Source: Selaginella moellendorffii
Taxonomy: Eukaryota; Streptophyta; Lycopodiopsida; Selaginellales; Selaginellaceae
Direction of reading: 5' to 3'
Length of the DNA: 64,000 nt
NCBI RefSeq assembly: GCF_000143415.4
Contig: NW_003314271.1
Span: 2,795,729-2,859,728 of the forward strand
Under the pieces are notes generated by a model that was not told where the DNA came from, ran no database searches, and saw only the letters and a list, made by a program, of their open reading frames with translations. Below, piece by piece: positions 23,805 through 34,826 of this stretch; position 1 is the first letter of the stretch, and each line of letters opens with the position of its first letter. The translations under genes and the position numbers were made by a program.

Positions 23805-25109
23805 GTTGTCTTAAACGATATGGCATTCACAAGAGCAACAATTCACATTGGCCAACATAACCATCTAGTGGCGAGTGGGACATACTTGGAGACTTTGGAT
23901 GTAGTTATATTTGTTGTTTCAAAAATAGTAGATCAATCTCCAAGAGTTTAACCTACAGTTATAACTACTAAAGCAGTAGATGAGTTGATTCTTCAAAATT
24001 TCTTACAATCAATTTTAAACACTATAACATTTTCACCCTAATAATTGAGCAAAGCATTGGATAGTCTTTTGGCACTTACCAATAAATGAAAGTAAGATTT
24101 AGTCAATTTAAAATATTATTTTGTATTTACTTTAAAATATTTTTGCAGGATGTGAATTGTAATAGAAAACTTTAGAAGAAAATCTCTCTTTTTTTTTGAG
24201 AAGTCCTCAAGTCTCAATGCAATTTTAAAGTTTAAAAATGAGTTTAACTACAACTTCTTTTAAAGCATTGCTTTTTTAGGACTAATCTAAGTTGAAGCCA
24301 AAAAATGATGTCATGTTTTCAAGATGTTGGTGGATGGTATTAAAAGTGGAGTTGATCTTGTTAAGTGAATGTTATCAAGTATAGATTTGCAATACTCTTG
24401 GATATGCTTTGATCATACACACATAATTCCTGAATAGTCTAAAATAACTCCCAATGTGTACAATCTAAGGTAAATATGCATTTATTCAATTATTATATTA
24501 ATAATGTTCTTTTATGTAGAGCATAATCCTTAATAGTGATAATTGTTTATGAGATGAGAGGAGAAGACATGCCAGCTCAAGTTCTTTTTTGGACACTACT
24601 AAACAAAATATACTAAGTTGGAACAGGATCTTTAACACCACTAATATTTTATGATTTTGTGAGTGATGAAGTGCAAGCAAATTGATGAGCTATTAGAACT
24701 ATCTACAATAGTGGTTTAGATAAGGTTTTAGTTGGCCAAGAGAGGAGTTGTTTTTTCCATTGGGAGTAAAGTCTACATGAACACAGAGAAATATATTCAA
24801 ATTGAATACTATGATGAATATAAGTAATTGTACTAGAGTTTAAAATTTGCAAACACTTTAGAAAATGCAAAAAAGCAATACAAGTTCATACGTTTATAAC
24901 AAGTTTGAGGTAATGCTTATGAGAAAGCAATTCCAAGCACAATGGTTTAATCTTTCTATTATAGATGAGTTATCAAATAGTTGCTACCTAAATTCTAACA
25001 ATAAATTTTACCAAGAGTTACCATATGATGTGGCTAGCAAAAATAAATGGCTTTAAACGTGTATTTCTATCTAAAACTTGCTAGAATGATTTGGTCATTT
25101 TTATCCTAC
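23805..25109. other. Unresolved AT-rich DNA
   Basis: No ORF with recognisable domains, no terminal repeats and no tRNA. Stops are frequent in all frames. Probably old retroelement or intergenic DNA. Confidence 0.4.
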
Positions 25110-25389
25110 CGTAAGTTCCTGAGTTTAGACTTCGTAGGAGGTCACCCAACTCTATAACCTCTTGAGTTTGGATTTTTTAAGAGGTCAATTAGCCTTGTAA
25201 TCTCTTGAGTTTGGAATTTTTGGGAGGTCACCTAGCCCAGTACTACTCAAACCCAAGGATACTTAACCCCAAATATCTTAAGACCTTTAATCGATTGGAA
25301 AAGGGGGTGCACTTTTATTCATGGGCCCTTTCCCTTTGTATTTGAACTTTATGGATTATCTTTTGAGTTGTTCCTTTTAGTTTCTTACA
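25110..25389 (-). repeat. Decayed LTR of TRIM family F
   Basis: In reverse it matches the 194-bp F LTRs at 34827 and 35370 (GTAAGTTCCTGAGTTTAGACTT on the left, GTTTCTTACA on the right). The left part is locally triplicated (units starting near 25113, 25160 and 25204, each with CTGAGTTT/TTGAGTTTGG), which explains the extra length. No partner LTR nearby. Confidence 0.7.
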
Positions 25390-25754
25390 TTTACAACAAG
25401 CCTTTATACATGCTTATATGAAAGGCTAGATTATAGGAAATAGACTGAATCTTAAAGATTTGATGGCACACTTATCTGCTATAACATCAATACGACTTCC
25501 TAGTCACAATCTCATAAAGGTGGTGGGATTAGCTTTAAATGATCTTGGAATTTGCTCTACAACAAAACCAATTGGGAATCTTAAAATTATCAGAAGGAAG
25601 CAACAAGCAAATGAGCTGATATAGCTAACAAATTCACACCGTCTCAAGTATGAGTATGTTACTAGAGAACAAAGAGAACCAATGCTTCCAAGCAACCAAA
25701 AGTTTAAATGCTTCCAAGTTAAAGAACAAAAGATTCATAAGATTGAGTAGGTTA
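25390..25754. other. Unresolved DNA before the solo LTR
   Basis: No supported gene, repeat or signal seen. Confidence 0.35.
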
Positions 25755-25759
25755 TATAT

Positions 25760-26905
25760 TGTAGCGCACGTGGTTTTGACCCTTTATCCTATGGTGATTT
25801 ACCATAGGATAACACCACGAAGCGGAACCTAAACCCTCTTTGTGCCACGTGACAGATGCCACGTGTCACATACCATGTGTCCATGCCACGTGTCCATAGG
25901 AACCCGAGGTTCAGGGCCTTGGGCCACTGAACGAAGGAACGGTGCCAAACTCCCAAGCATGACACCAAGGAGTGATGGAACCGAACCACGGAGCAACTCC
26001 CGAGCATATAGCCCAAGGAGCGAAGGGACAGGAGCCCGGAGCGACTTGGAACAGTCCTAGAGCAACCAGCATCCCAATGCCAGGACCAGCACGCAAAACG
26101 GAGCCAAACGGAGTCTGGTGCTATTTCGGCATACCGGTGGCCTAACGTGAGGATATGGGTACTCCACCAGCTAGTATGGAATGGAACTTGGGCTTAGACC
26201 CAAGCCGAACGCAGAACAAGGACAGGCACGCAAGCGGGAGCTAGACTATGCCTCAGGTTGGTCAGCCATGCCCGACCTACCCACTATCCCTACTATACAT
26301 TTGGAACCCCCTACAGTCCCCCCCCCCCTTGAGGAACACACGCTTTGGGCTTTCACCCCAAGCCTCCCTTAGTATCAGGAGTTAGTCTCTGGGACAAGCT
26401 CGAAATTTACTAAATATGGAATGTCCCTAGATTGTGAATTTGGACATGGGACGAACACCATTGTGTTCAGACCGATCTCTACATTTTGTAGATATGCCAA
26501 ATGAGCAAATTTGGACACTTTCCATAAATAGCATTTGGGACCGAAATGAGACTAACACAAAGGGCATGATAGCGAGGGTGTTTGGCAGACACAGTAAGCT
26601 ATCATCTAGTGAATATTGAGGGACCAAACTCAATATCGCAGGGGTTCCCAACACTAGCAAGTGCAAGTCAACGAATGAGTTTCTCTAACCAGGTCAAGTA
26701 TGCTTGACTAATAGCACTTAGGAATTCCGTCCTTATGCCCATCTGGTCAAGTGCACACGCGAGGACCAGTTTCTCAACTAGCTTAGGTGGAGACTAATAA
26801 CGAGTCCAGCAATACCGACCTCCTGCCATCGTGGCAGTAAGGTAAGAGTGTCCGTAAGGACTAGCCGACAAGTAACTTTCGATACCTGAAGTCATATTCG
26901 CGACA
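25760..26905 (-). mobile_element. Solo LTR, C family subtype b
   Basis: 1146 bp, TGTAGCGCACG ... TTCGCGACA, with perfect target duplication TATAT (25755-25759 and 26906-26910). It contains three CACGTG boxes (25846-25892), the CCTATGGT/ACCATAGG hairpin (25792-25812) and the reverse G-tract module (26290-26365). No internal region remains. Confidence 0.95.
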
Positions 26906-26910
26906 TATAT

Positions 26911-27135
26911 TGACCTAGAGCAAGATTTACAGTTAAGTGTCTTGCTTGGATTGGAGGAAAATTATATAGTAAACAGATTACCATAAGAACTCTATACACT
27001 CTAGCACTTTGTTATTGGGGATGACAACAATATAGTAATCCTCCACAACACTGTGATCAGTTTATATGGTTCTATCCAACAGAAATTCTATAACATGGTC
27101 TGTTGCAGCACAAATTATCCAAAAACCAGAATATA
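26911..27135. other. Unresolved host DNA
   Basis: No coding or repeat signature recognised between the solo LTR and the MITE. Confidence 0.3.
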
Positions 27136-27139
27136 TACC

Positions 27140-27427
27140 ATGCTTTATTTCGTTAAAGTGGGACTTATTCAGTAAAGTGGGACATTAATTAGCATGTGTC
27201 CACATGCCATTTCCTAGTACTTAATTAATATTTATTAATATTTCTATCAGTTTTTTAATTTATTTTTTTATATTTCACAATATTATAACACAAAATCATA
27301 TGAAAAGTTTTTAATTTATAAATTATAAAGTTAAAACTTCAATTTTTTATTGTTGTTATAAAAATGGCATGTGGCCACACACTATAAGTGGGATAATAAA
27401 AAGTCCCACTTTAACGAAATAAAGCAT
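27140..27427. mobile_element. MITE, copy 1
   Basis: 288 bp with perfect terminal inverted repeats of at least 25 bases (ATGCTTTATTTCGTTAAAGT and its complement at the far end), AT-rich centre, no ORF. Flanked by TACC on both sides (27136-27139 and 27428-27431). A nearly identical copy is at 46579-46866. A non-autonomous DNA transposon whose transposase source is not in the window. Confidence 0.93.
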
Positions 27428-27431
27428 TACC

Positions 27432-28300
27432 ATGTACTTAGCCAATTGAAAAAGGGGTGAACTTGATGAATTTGGAGCTTCAAACTTTGGTTGAAGCATG
27501 TTTTAAATTTGAAGAGAACACTTTATAGTCACCTATTCTTAAGAAGTTATGAAAACAAGAAATAATAAATGTGTGAAGATTACAAATATTTGGTCAAAGG
27601 AAGCAAATGCAACATACTCAAAAACATTACAGTTGAAGGTAGAAGTTAAAAGTGTCAATATCAAGTAGCAGTATCGTCATCATGAATATAAAATTCTCAG
27701 TTATAGAATTGATATTGTAAATAGGAAGGTTTACAACATCAAAATCAACCAATTCCCAAATTGCACTTGCATATACTTCTTTCAATGTCAGACTTTTATC
27801 AAGTCTTTCATCCCTTGCAAGTATTATATTTTGTATATTGTATGCTTCTTAGGATAGATCCAAATGTTTAATTTTGGATTTGTCTAAATATGAAATGTTC
27901 ATGATATTGAAAAAGAATTAGATATTGGTATTATATTCGAATTTAATATAAGATAAATAATTTTTTATTTATAAATTACATCTAAAATAACATATAGCAT
28001 TTTTATAATAGGGATTTTATGTAAAATAAATTTAATATAAATATACATTATAAATTAGAGGTTTCTTACATAAATAATTAGTATAAATACTAAATATTAA
28101 ATATTAAAATAATAATTTCTTCTGTAAACAAGTTGATAAGGCAAAACATCTATTAAATAGCAACTATTGCTACTAAGATTACAAATCTAAATATTACTAA
28201 AATTATTAATTTGATTTAAAATACCTATTTAATAAAAATATTATTACTAAAACCTTAATAAAATATTCTTTAGTGTGCCAGAATATTCACAAAATATTTT
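27432..28300. other. AT-rich DNA without recognised features
   Basis: Very AT-rich, with runs of TAAATA and frequent stops. No ORF or repeat boundary supported. Confidence 0.4.
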
Positions 28301-28309
28301 GTCGCTCCC

Positions 28310-28640
28310 TTAGCATTGGCAGATCCCCCTGGGGAGATGGACAATGGAACATAGATTAGTCCTCACGTCCTGCGCCAAAGGCTCCATCCCATCCCTCCTA
28401 GACATAAATCTATAGCCGGCACTGAATAATTCGTGTTGCTGCTCCACAGAGATGACCTTGCTGCCAGGACACATGGCACACAACACCCCTAGCTTCCATA
28501 TCTCGAGGTAGTGGTTGAGCTTGCCAACGGTCCAGTGCTTACCACAGTGCACATCTCGCAGTTGTTCCATGCCTGCCAGTCGAGATCGTTGTCGTGCTCC
28601 ACACGCGCAAACACCGCTTCAAAAGATTACAGCATCCTCC
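28310..28640 (-). pseudogene. Family 1 gene fragment, N-terminal half
   Basis: On the minus strand this encodes pieces of the protein found intact at 55398-56276: an FEAVFA-like start near 28620, DNDLDWQAW, then WTVGKLNHYLEIWKLGVLCAM and VISVEQQHELF ... FMSRRDGMEPL. It is closer to the copy at 53229-53740. The start region has changes and the frame is broken after HLPRGICQC. The matching C-terminal half lies on the opposite strand at 29335-29600. Confidence 0.7.
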
Positions 28641-28699
28641 TTAACTCAAGGCTCATCCGCTACCAGCCATGATCTTCAAAGCTCGAATTCATAACTTTG

Positions 28700-29250
28700 A
28701 TTGTGAGACTCCAGAAAGAACATGAACTCAAGCTTCGTGAGAAAAGGTATTGCCAAAGATTATGCCAAATGGTCGACAGGCCAAACCACTTTTGAGCTCA
28801 CGAGCTCAATGCATACCAGGAGATGCAAGGTCAAAACAGTCAATGTAAAGTCAATAAAAGTCCATAATGTCCTCAAAGCTTATTAGAAAAATACAAAAAA
28901 AACTCACTTCTGACCCTGTCAAGGAGTTCAAAACAACTTGTTGCGAATCTTCATACCTGAGCAAGCAATCTTTGCAAGGGCCTCGATGAGTTCCGCTGGA
29001 TGATCTTCACCATCTCCGCCTTGTATCCATGCCTGGAAAAAGAAAAATCTTGAGACAATAGCAACAGGGATGGTCCAAAATTGAGCTCCACATTCTGTCA
29101 TTTCCAGAATGTTCTCCTGTGCAATTGTTCTGAGCATGATCGATGAAGCTGCCAAACCTTTGGCTCGTCCAGTCCCAGTATCGTTGCTTAGTTTGGTTTG
29201 ACAATTTAGTTTGGAAACTAAAAAGAACTAGAGGTCAGGCAGAACAACAC
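28700..29250 (-). other. Possible broken multi-exon gene, unidentified
   Basis: The minus strand has a good acceptor (TTTTTCTTTTTCCAG) near 29036 and a donor CAG/GTATGAAG near 28961. They enclose an exon that reads HGYKAEMVKIIQRN in one frame. Upstream, AASSIMLRTIAQENILEM is open. I do not recognise the family. A trace resembling the J-domain-like fragment at 58030-58140 lies just beyond it (29270-29295, KKHSN). Low certainty. Confidence 0.3.
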
Positions 29251-29334
29251 AATCGTCAAACCTCCAGTACCATGTTGCTGTGCTTCTTGGGATCGTGCAA
29301 AGGTTGAGCACTCACTTGTTGTTCCTTAAAGGTA

Positions 29335-29600
29335 TTGTCCACAGTGCCAGACGCTGCCCGAGCTCCTCTCCTACAAGGACGCCTACTTCCATAGCCCCGA
29401 CTCCAAGGTCCAGATCTTGCTGGCTCTCAAGTGCTACTTGAAGACGTGGATGAGGCAGATGGTGGCGGTGTTGTTCGAGCAAGACAAAGGTGATGGTATC
29501 GCTGCAAGAGCCATCTCGTTTGGGGAGTGTTGAGTATAACATGGTTGCCGTTCAGGAGTGTGGCAACCATGTTATACTTGATCTCTACTGCATCAAGACA
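29335..29600 (+). pseudogene. Family 1 gene fragment, C-terminal half with palindrome
   Basis: Plus strand matches the middle of the intact family 1 gene (CQTLPELLSYKDAYFHSP, then VQILLALKCYLK and MRQMVAVLFEQDKGDG) up to ISFGE. A 46-bp palindrome replaces the next part, and the match resumes at LDLYCIK. About 60 codons are missing. The N-terminal half lies inverted at 28310-28640, so the gene was broken by an inversion. Confidence 0.75.
29533..29578. repeat. Perfect 17-bp inverted repeat
   Basis: AGTATAACATGGTTGCC, a 12-base loop, then the exact complement at 29562-29578. It sits at the deletion point in the family 1 fragment. As RNA it would form a stable hairpin. Confidence 0.9.
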
Positions 29601-30655
29601 TAGTTCCAGGATAGCGCTGGCTATAGAGCTTCTTTAGAAAGCTCGTGAGGTTTGATATAAACCATTGAGGAATATATATCCAAAATATGCTTAGATGCTC
29701 TAGTTTTGTATAGCAAATAAAAAACTAGTTCACTAGGAGGGACAAAGTAGAGAGAAAATATTTGAGATATTCGTTAGTGTTGAAATTATATGATTTCATC
29801 ATGACAGTAACATCTTAGAAGAAATATATAGTGTACAGAATTATAGATTTGATCTTTTGGAGGTACTACTCCCTTTTTCCTTCACATAAGAACTAATTGG
29901 TTTCTCTTTGCTCTAGATATTTCCTTGAACACAACTCAAAGCAATGTGCCATCCAAATCTGTGATAGCGTGGTTTTTCATTTTTGTCTTGGCAACTTTTT
30001 CTAATCACTAGAGCTAATATTACTGTGCCAAAAATATTTCTCATTAATGATCAGAATTAGAAGAAAAGAAAAGAAAAATTTCTGTCAGCAAACACCAATC
30101 CATTGAACATTTGCTCCTAAATATTTAAACAAACTCTTGAAGTTATTTAAAGACACTAAACATTCTAAACAAAATTAATCTGGACCGTCAGATAGAAAAA
30201 TATACTGCTGATAAATATACAAGCATAGAAATATCTGTTTAAAATATCGCTAGATTTTTCAATGCCAATTGTATCCTTGACAAATTTACTCACTCCTAGT
30301 TGAATTTGTCAGTATTTAGGATTTGGGAATATTGAGGGACCAGCTCCTCTTTCCACCTCATTGCACGGATGCATAGGCCTCAATCAGCTTTTTATGAAGT
30401 CCCAGGCTTTGCTGGGAGCTGTGCATGGAGCCAATGTCAAAAAATTAATGTGAGCACATTCTTGGGGGATTGCTATTGCTTGGTATGATGGCTGTATGCC
30501 ATGTATTGTAAGAGTGTATATGGAGCGCATCCACGATGAAAACATAGATACTGCATTTACAGATTCCACTATACGAATCTGGATTTATGTCACTACACAC
30601 CACTTGTCTGGGATCCATGCCACCAGATCTTATTCGAGGAACACCACCATGACCT
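29601..30655. other. Intergenic DNA without recognised features
   Basis: AT-rich. It must include the 3' flank of the minus-strand cysteine-rich gene. Only short ORFs without recognisable domains. Confidence 0.4.
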
Positions 30656-30660
30656 TGTGT

Positions 30661-31084
30661 TCACACGCCATTTTCTGATTCCATGTTGTCATCTATGGTG
30701 ATTGGAAAACCAATTTCGTCGTCTGTTGGGAGAGCAATGTTGGCGTTGTATCGGCAAGTCTTATTACACCTGATGAAGCCGACTTTGCAACAGTAAGTCC
30801 CTTGCTCGCAACAATAGTTACAACCACCCAATTGATTACGGAGGCAACAGTAGTACTTCTTGTCGGGATTGCACTCCTCCACACAGGTTGCACCGCCAAA
30901 TGGGGTAGCAATACTGAGGCAGCAATCCTTCTTACCAACTGCGCATAAAGATTTCATTCAGAACAATGGCCAACATGAAATTATACTTACGTTTGAAAGG
31001 CGTGCATACTTTTGCTGCGTTAGAGAGCCCCACAATTACAAGTGCCATTGCAAGCAGCAAGAGAAGGCGGAATGAGGCAGCCAT
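30661..31084 (-). CDS. Small secreted cysteine-rich protein, two exons
   Basis: Exon 1 is 31084-30991 and exon 2 is 30938-30661, joined over a 52-bp GT-AG intron. The product is 123 residues. Residues 1-24 are a clear signal peptide (Leu-rich core, LSNAA before the likely cleavage). Residues 27-93 hold fourteen cysteines at 27, 37, 38, 50, 54, 62, 63, 71, 74, 75, 81, 82, 89 and 93, including four CC pairs, so up to seven disulfides. Residues 95-123 form an acidic, cysteine-free tail ending SENGV. The first exon start is supported by the signal peptide and splice phase. I do not recognise the family; the CC pairs recall granulin-type or defence peptides, but the spacing does not match one I know. 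An apoplastic role is an inference. The frame is intact although its surroundings are transposon debris. Confidence 0.75.
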
Positions 31085-31539
31085 GAGTTGATAACAAAGA
31101 GAATGAAGAACAAAGAACGAAGTGCAAAGGTTCTTAAATTCTCACTCGGGAGCCTCTGCAGCCGTTGGATATCTGGTGCAGCAGCCATCAGATCCTGGAC
31201 CACAAAGAAAAAGATAGATATTCTGTATAAAATAGTTTTGAATCAGACTGGCGAACCTCCATCTTTATCAACCAGTAAATGATTTTTTAACATTTTGTAT
31301 GTTGGGTGCCACGCATGCCCTGCCTTGTAAAAATTTATACAAAAGAGTGGTCCCAGATTGTCAATCAAACTCAATAGAACACTTAAGCATTGATCTCAAT
31401 TTGACACTAACCACAGGAATATTCCAAGAATATTCTATGACTGGTAGGATTTATAGATGCAACATCTTGAAGGGTTGGAAGGTTGGTGTAAGGCTCATTC
31501 TTTGTTTGTTTCATTAGTATTGAAGCATGTTTTTTTAGG
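31085..31539. other. Upstream region of the cysteine-rich gene
   Basis: Presumably contains the promoter of the minus-strand gene; I see no clear TATA box in the expected place. No other gene recognised. Confidence 0.35.
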
Positions 31540-32356
31540 GATGGCAGAAGAGCAGAATATAAATCCTAATGAGGAATATATTGTTAGTGAGGAAGAATCT
31601 CTTGATGATATTATTGTGTGGCAAGGTTATTAGATTTTTGAGGTTTAAAGTAACATCAAGGAAGTTAAGGATTCTATCAATCTCATTAAGGATTTCCTAC
31701 TTCACATAAACCTTTAAGAGTTGAATCAATTTTGTATTCATAATTAGTATTGGTACATTAAACATGTTAAGGATTATGGTATTGTGGAATGAAAGTCATC
31801 ATTGGATGTTTGTGATAGCAAGGAAGTTGATTCTTGGTTAGAATTGTAAGAAAGTTGTTGCCATAAAGATAAAGTAAAAATTGATTTTTTTGTGATAAAG
31901 TTTATAGGCCATGCTTCTTTGTAGTGGAAGAATTACATCAAAGCTAATTTGAAGCCGACTCCTTAGAGTGAGTTGATAAAGGTTTTTCACACTTTTTTGG
32001 TCAAAAAGTTTGAAAAGGTTAAAACCAATTACTAGAGATTATATAAGGGATTTTGTTTTTAAATGCATATTACTTGCAAGTTTTGTGATATTTGCTTTAG
32101 TCTCACAAGCATCTATAATGAGCTGTTAAAGGTGCAATATTTCATCAAAAGTTTGAGCTCAGTGGATGTGCAATAGAAGGTTAAGAAGGATTTTCTAGCA
32201 ATGTTAATTGATATTATTATTAAGGCTCAAATCTTTTTGCTAAAACCATCAATCAACTTGGTCAACTCTGATCAACGAGATGGTCTACAGGGTAGTCAAC
32301 ATGATGACTAGCTAGCCAATTCTTCATATTTGGGGAAGAAACAACCGTTGCTATAT

Positions 32357-33508
32357 TCTCGCGAATGTGACTTCGGGTATCGAAAGTTACCTGTCGGCTA
32401 GTCCTTACGGACACTCTTACCTTATTGCCACGATGGCAAGAGGTCGGTATTGCTAGACCCGTTATCAGTCTTCGCCTAAGCTAGTTGAGAAACTGGTCAT
32501 CACATGTGCACTTAGACCGGAAGGGCACTAAGGAAGGAAATCCTAAGTTGTCATTTAGTCAAGCAGACTTGACACGGTGATGAGAAACTCATGATGTTGG
32601 CTTGCACTTGCTAGTGTTGGAACCCCCGCGATATTGAGCTTGGTCCCTCAATATCGCTAGATGATAGCTTACTGTGTCCGCCAAACACCCTCGCTATCAT
32701 GCCCTTTGTGTTAGTCTCATTTCGGTCCCAAATACTATTTATGGAAAGTGTCCAGATTTGCTCATTTGGCATATCTACGGAATGTAGAGATCGGCCTGAA
32801 CACAATGGTGTTCGTCCCGTGTCCAAATTCATAATCTAAGGACATTCTATATTTAGTAAGTTTCGAGTTTGTCCCAGAGACTAACTCCTGATACTAAGGG
32901 AGGCTTGGGGTGAAAGCCCAAAGCGTGTGTTCCTCAAGGGGGGGGGGGGGGCTATGGGGGGTTCCAAATGTATAGTAGGGATAGTGGGTAGGTCGGGCAT
33001 GGCCGACCAACCTGAGGCATAGTCTAGCTCCCGCTTGCGTGCCTGTCCTTGTTCTGCGTCCGGCTTGGGTCTAAGCCCAAGTTCCATTCCATGCTAGTTG
33101 GTGGAGTACCCATATCCTCACGTTAGGCCACCGGTATGCCGAAATAGCGCCAGACTCCGTTTGGCTTCGTTTTGCGTGCTAGTCCTGGCATTGGGATGCT
33201 GGTTGCTCCAGGACTGTTCCAAGTCGCTCCGGGCTCCTGTCCCTTCGCTCCTTGGGCTATATGCTCGGGAGTTGCTCCATGGTCCGGTTCCATCACTCCT
33301 TGGCGTCACGCTTGGGGGTTTGGCACCGTTCCTTCGTTCAGTGGCCCAAGGCCCTGAACCTCGGGTTCCTATGGACACGTGGCACGGACACGTGGTATGT
33401 GACACGTGGCATCTGTCACGTGGCACAAAGAGGGTTTAGGTTCCGCTTCGTGGTGGTATCCTATGGTAAATCGCCATAGGATAAAGGGTCAAAACCATGT
33501 GCGCTACA
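32357..33508 (+). mobile_element. Solo LTR, C family subtype b
   Basis: 1152 bp, beginning TCTCGCGAATG (one change from TGTCGCG) and ending GTGCGCTACA, with target duplication TATAT (32352-32356 and 33509-33513). It carries the G-tract module at 32905-32990 and four CACGTG boxes near the end. Inserted into gypsy element G. Confidence 0.95.
33376..33422. promoter_or_regulatory. Cluster of four CACGTG (G-box) motifs in the LTR
   Basis: CACGTG at 33376, 33389, 33403 and 33417, each in a GACACGTGG/GTCACGTGG context. In plants such boxes bind bZIP and bHLH factors. The copy at 25846-25892 retains three, with a fourth decayed to CATGTG. They may be enhancers of the element. Confidence 0.6.
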
Positions 33509-33738
33509 TATATCATGGCTCGAAGAGTGGAAATGGCAATGAGGCTAAAAAACTTTATTTGCATCAACAATGAAAGTGTAGCGCACTTTATTTCTCTCCC
33601 TTTAAGCCAACTGGAAAAGGGGCAATTGTTTGATGAGAGAGCCTTTAATGGCTATTTTATCGCTATTTATCCCCCAAGGTTCCAAGGATCCATGGTGACA
33701 GTATATCCAAATCTCATCCCATGATCACATACACTACA

Positions 33739-34306
33739 CTCACCCCCCCTTTAGGTGACAGTATATCCAAATCTCATCCTATGATCACATACGCTACAAT
33801 CACATGCGCTACACTCACCCCCCTTCAAGTGACAGTATATCCAAATCTCATCCCATGATCATATACGCTACACTCACCCCCGTTACACTCACCCCCCCAG
33901 GTGACAATATATCCAAATCTCATCCCATAATCACATACGCTACAATCACCCCTGCTACAATCACCCCCCCTTCTCGGAACCAGCACTTCCATTTCCGCAC
34001 TCAATCTACCAATCCTTCCATTGTGTAGATTAGCTATTCCATATGAGGCAATTAGTCATCCACCCGTACCGCAGTCCCACGGTGGATACCTTCGTCACCC
34101 CCGCTACACTCACCCCCCCTTCAGATGACAATATATCCAAGTCTCATCCCATGATCACATACGCTACACTCACCCCCCCCTTCTGGGAACCAGCACCTCC
34201 ATTTTCGCACTCAATCTACCAATCTTTCCATTGTGTAGATTAGCTATTCCATATGAGGCAACTAGTCATCCACCCGTACCGCAGTCCCACGGTGGATACC
34301 TTCGTC
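33739..34306. repeat. Tandem repeats inside TRIM D
   Basis: Several units of about 55-60 bases repeat the end of the D LTR (GACAGTATATCCAAATCTCA ... CGCTACACTCACCCCCC). A longer direct repeat of 126 bases with a period of 210 occupies 33971-34096 and 34181-34306. The LTR end was therefore duplicated into the interior. Confidence 0.85.
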
Positions 34307-34429
34307 TGTGGATACTTCACACAAGAGGAAGGACGTACGTATGCATGTCCAATATGTACGATTTCAAATTTAGGGGTAGGAATATACTTTGCTCAAGGGT
34401 ATATTATATTTTTAAATAGTCACTAATCA

Positions 34430-34465
34430 ATGGGATTCGAACCCGTGCCATTTGCTCTGATACCA
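34430..34465 (-). promoter_or_regulatory. Primer-binding site of TRIM D next to a B-box-like sequence
   Basis: The minus strand reads TGGTATCAGAG (34465-34455), then a short spacer and GGGTTCGAATCCC, which matches the RNA polymerase III B-box consensus GGTTCGAANCC. No A box was identified. Confidence 0.7.
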
Positions 34466-34826
34466 ATTGTAGCACACTTTATTTCTCTTATCTTAAGCCA
34501 ACTGGAAAAGGGGCAATTGTTTGATGAGAGAGCCCTTAGTGGCTATTTTATCCTTATTTATCCCCCAAGGTTCCAAGGATCCACGGTGACAGTATATCCA
34601 AATCTTATCCCATGATCACATGTGCTACAAAAAGGATAAAGTGGAAGGCAATTGTTTTTGTTGTCAAAAGGTTGGACATCAAGGTAAGGATTGTCCTCTT
34701 ATGAAGGAATCCAAGAATGCTAAGGTGAATGTAGTGAAATCCATCATAAATACAACTTAAGCATTCACTGAAATGGTTTTTCCATATCTTGTGGCGAAAG
34801 TTCAAGAACTTAAATCTTGAGTTTAT

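Larger units (their letters stand above)
33577..34629 (-). mobile_element. TRIM element D, complete, minus strand
   Basis: 1053 bp: two 162-bp LTRs (33577-33738 and 34468-34629, TGTAGC...CTACA), a tRNA-Met primer site and a non-coding interior made of tandem repeats. Flanks GAAAG and AAAAG match at four of five bases. It is inserted in gypsy element G, whose gag reading frame continues across it when it is removed. A solo D LTR is at 47940-48101. Confidence 0.9.

Noticed and set aside
25755-33513. 25760-33508 as one giant element bounded by two LTRs
   Set aside because: The LTRs are inverted relative to each other, and each has its own perfect TATAT duplication, so they are two solo LTRs.
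33804-34419. Thr/Pro-rich ORFs in TRIM D
   Set aside because: They come from the tandem LTR-end units; TRIMs are non-coding.
34430-34465. A tRNA gene
   Set aside because: Only a primer-binding site and a T-arm-like piece are present. No acceptor, D or anticodon arms can be folded.
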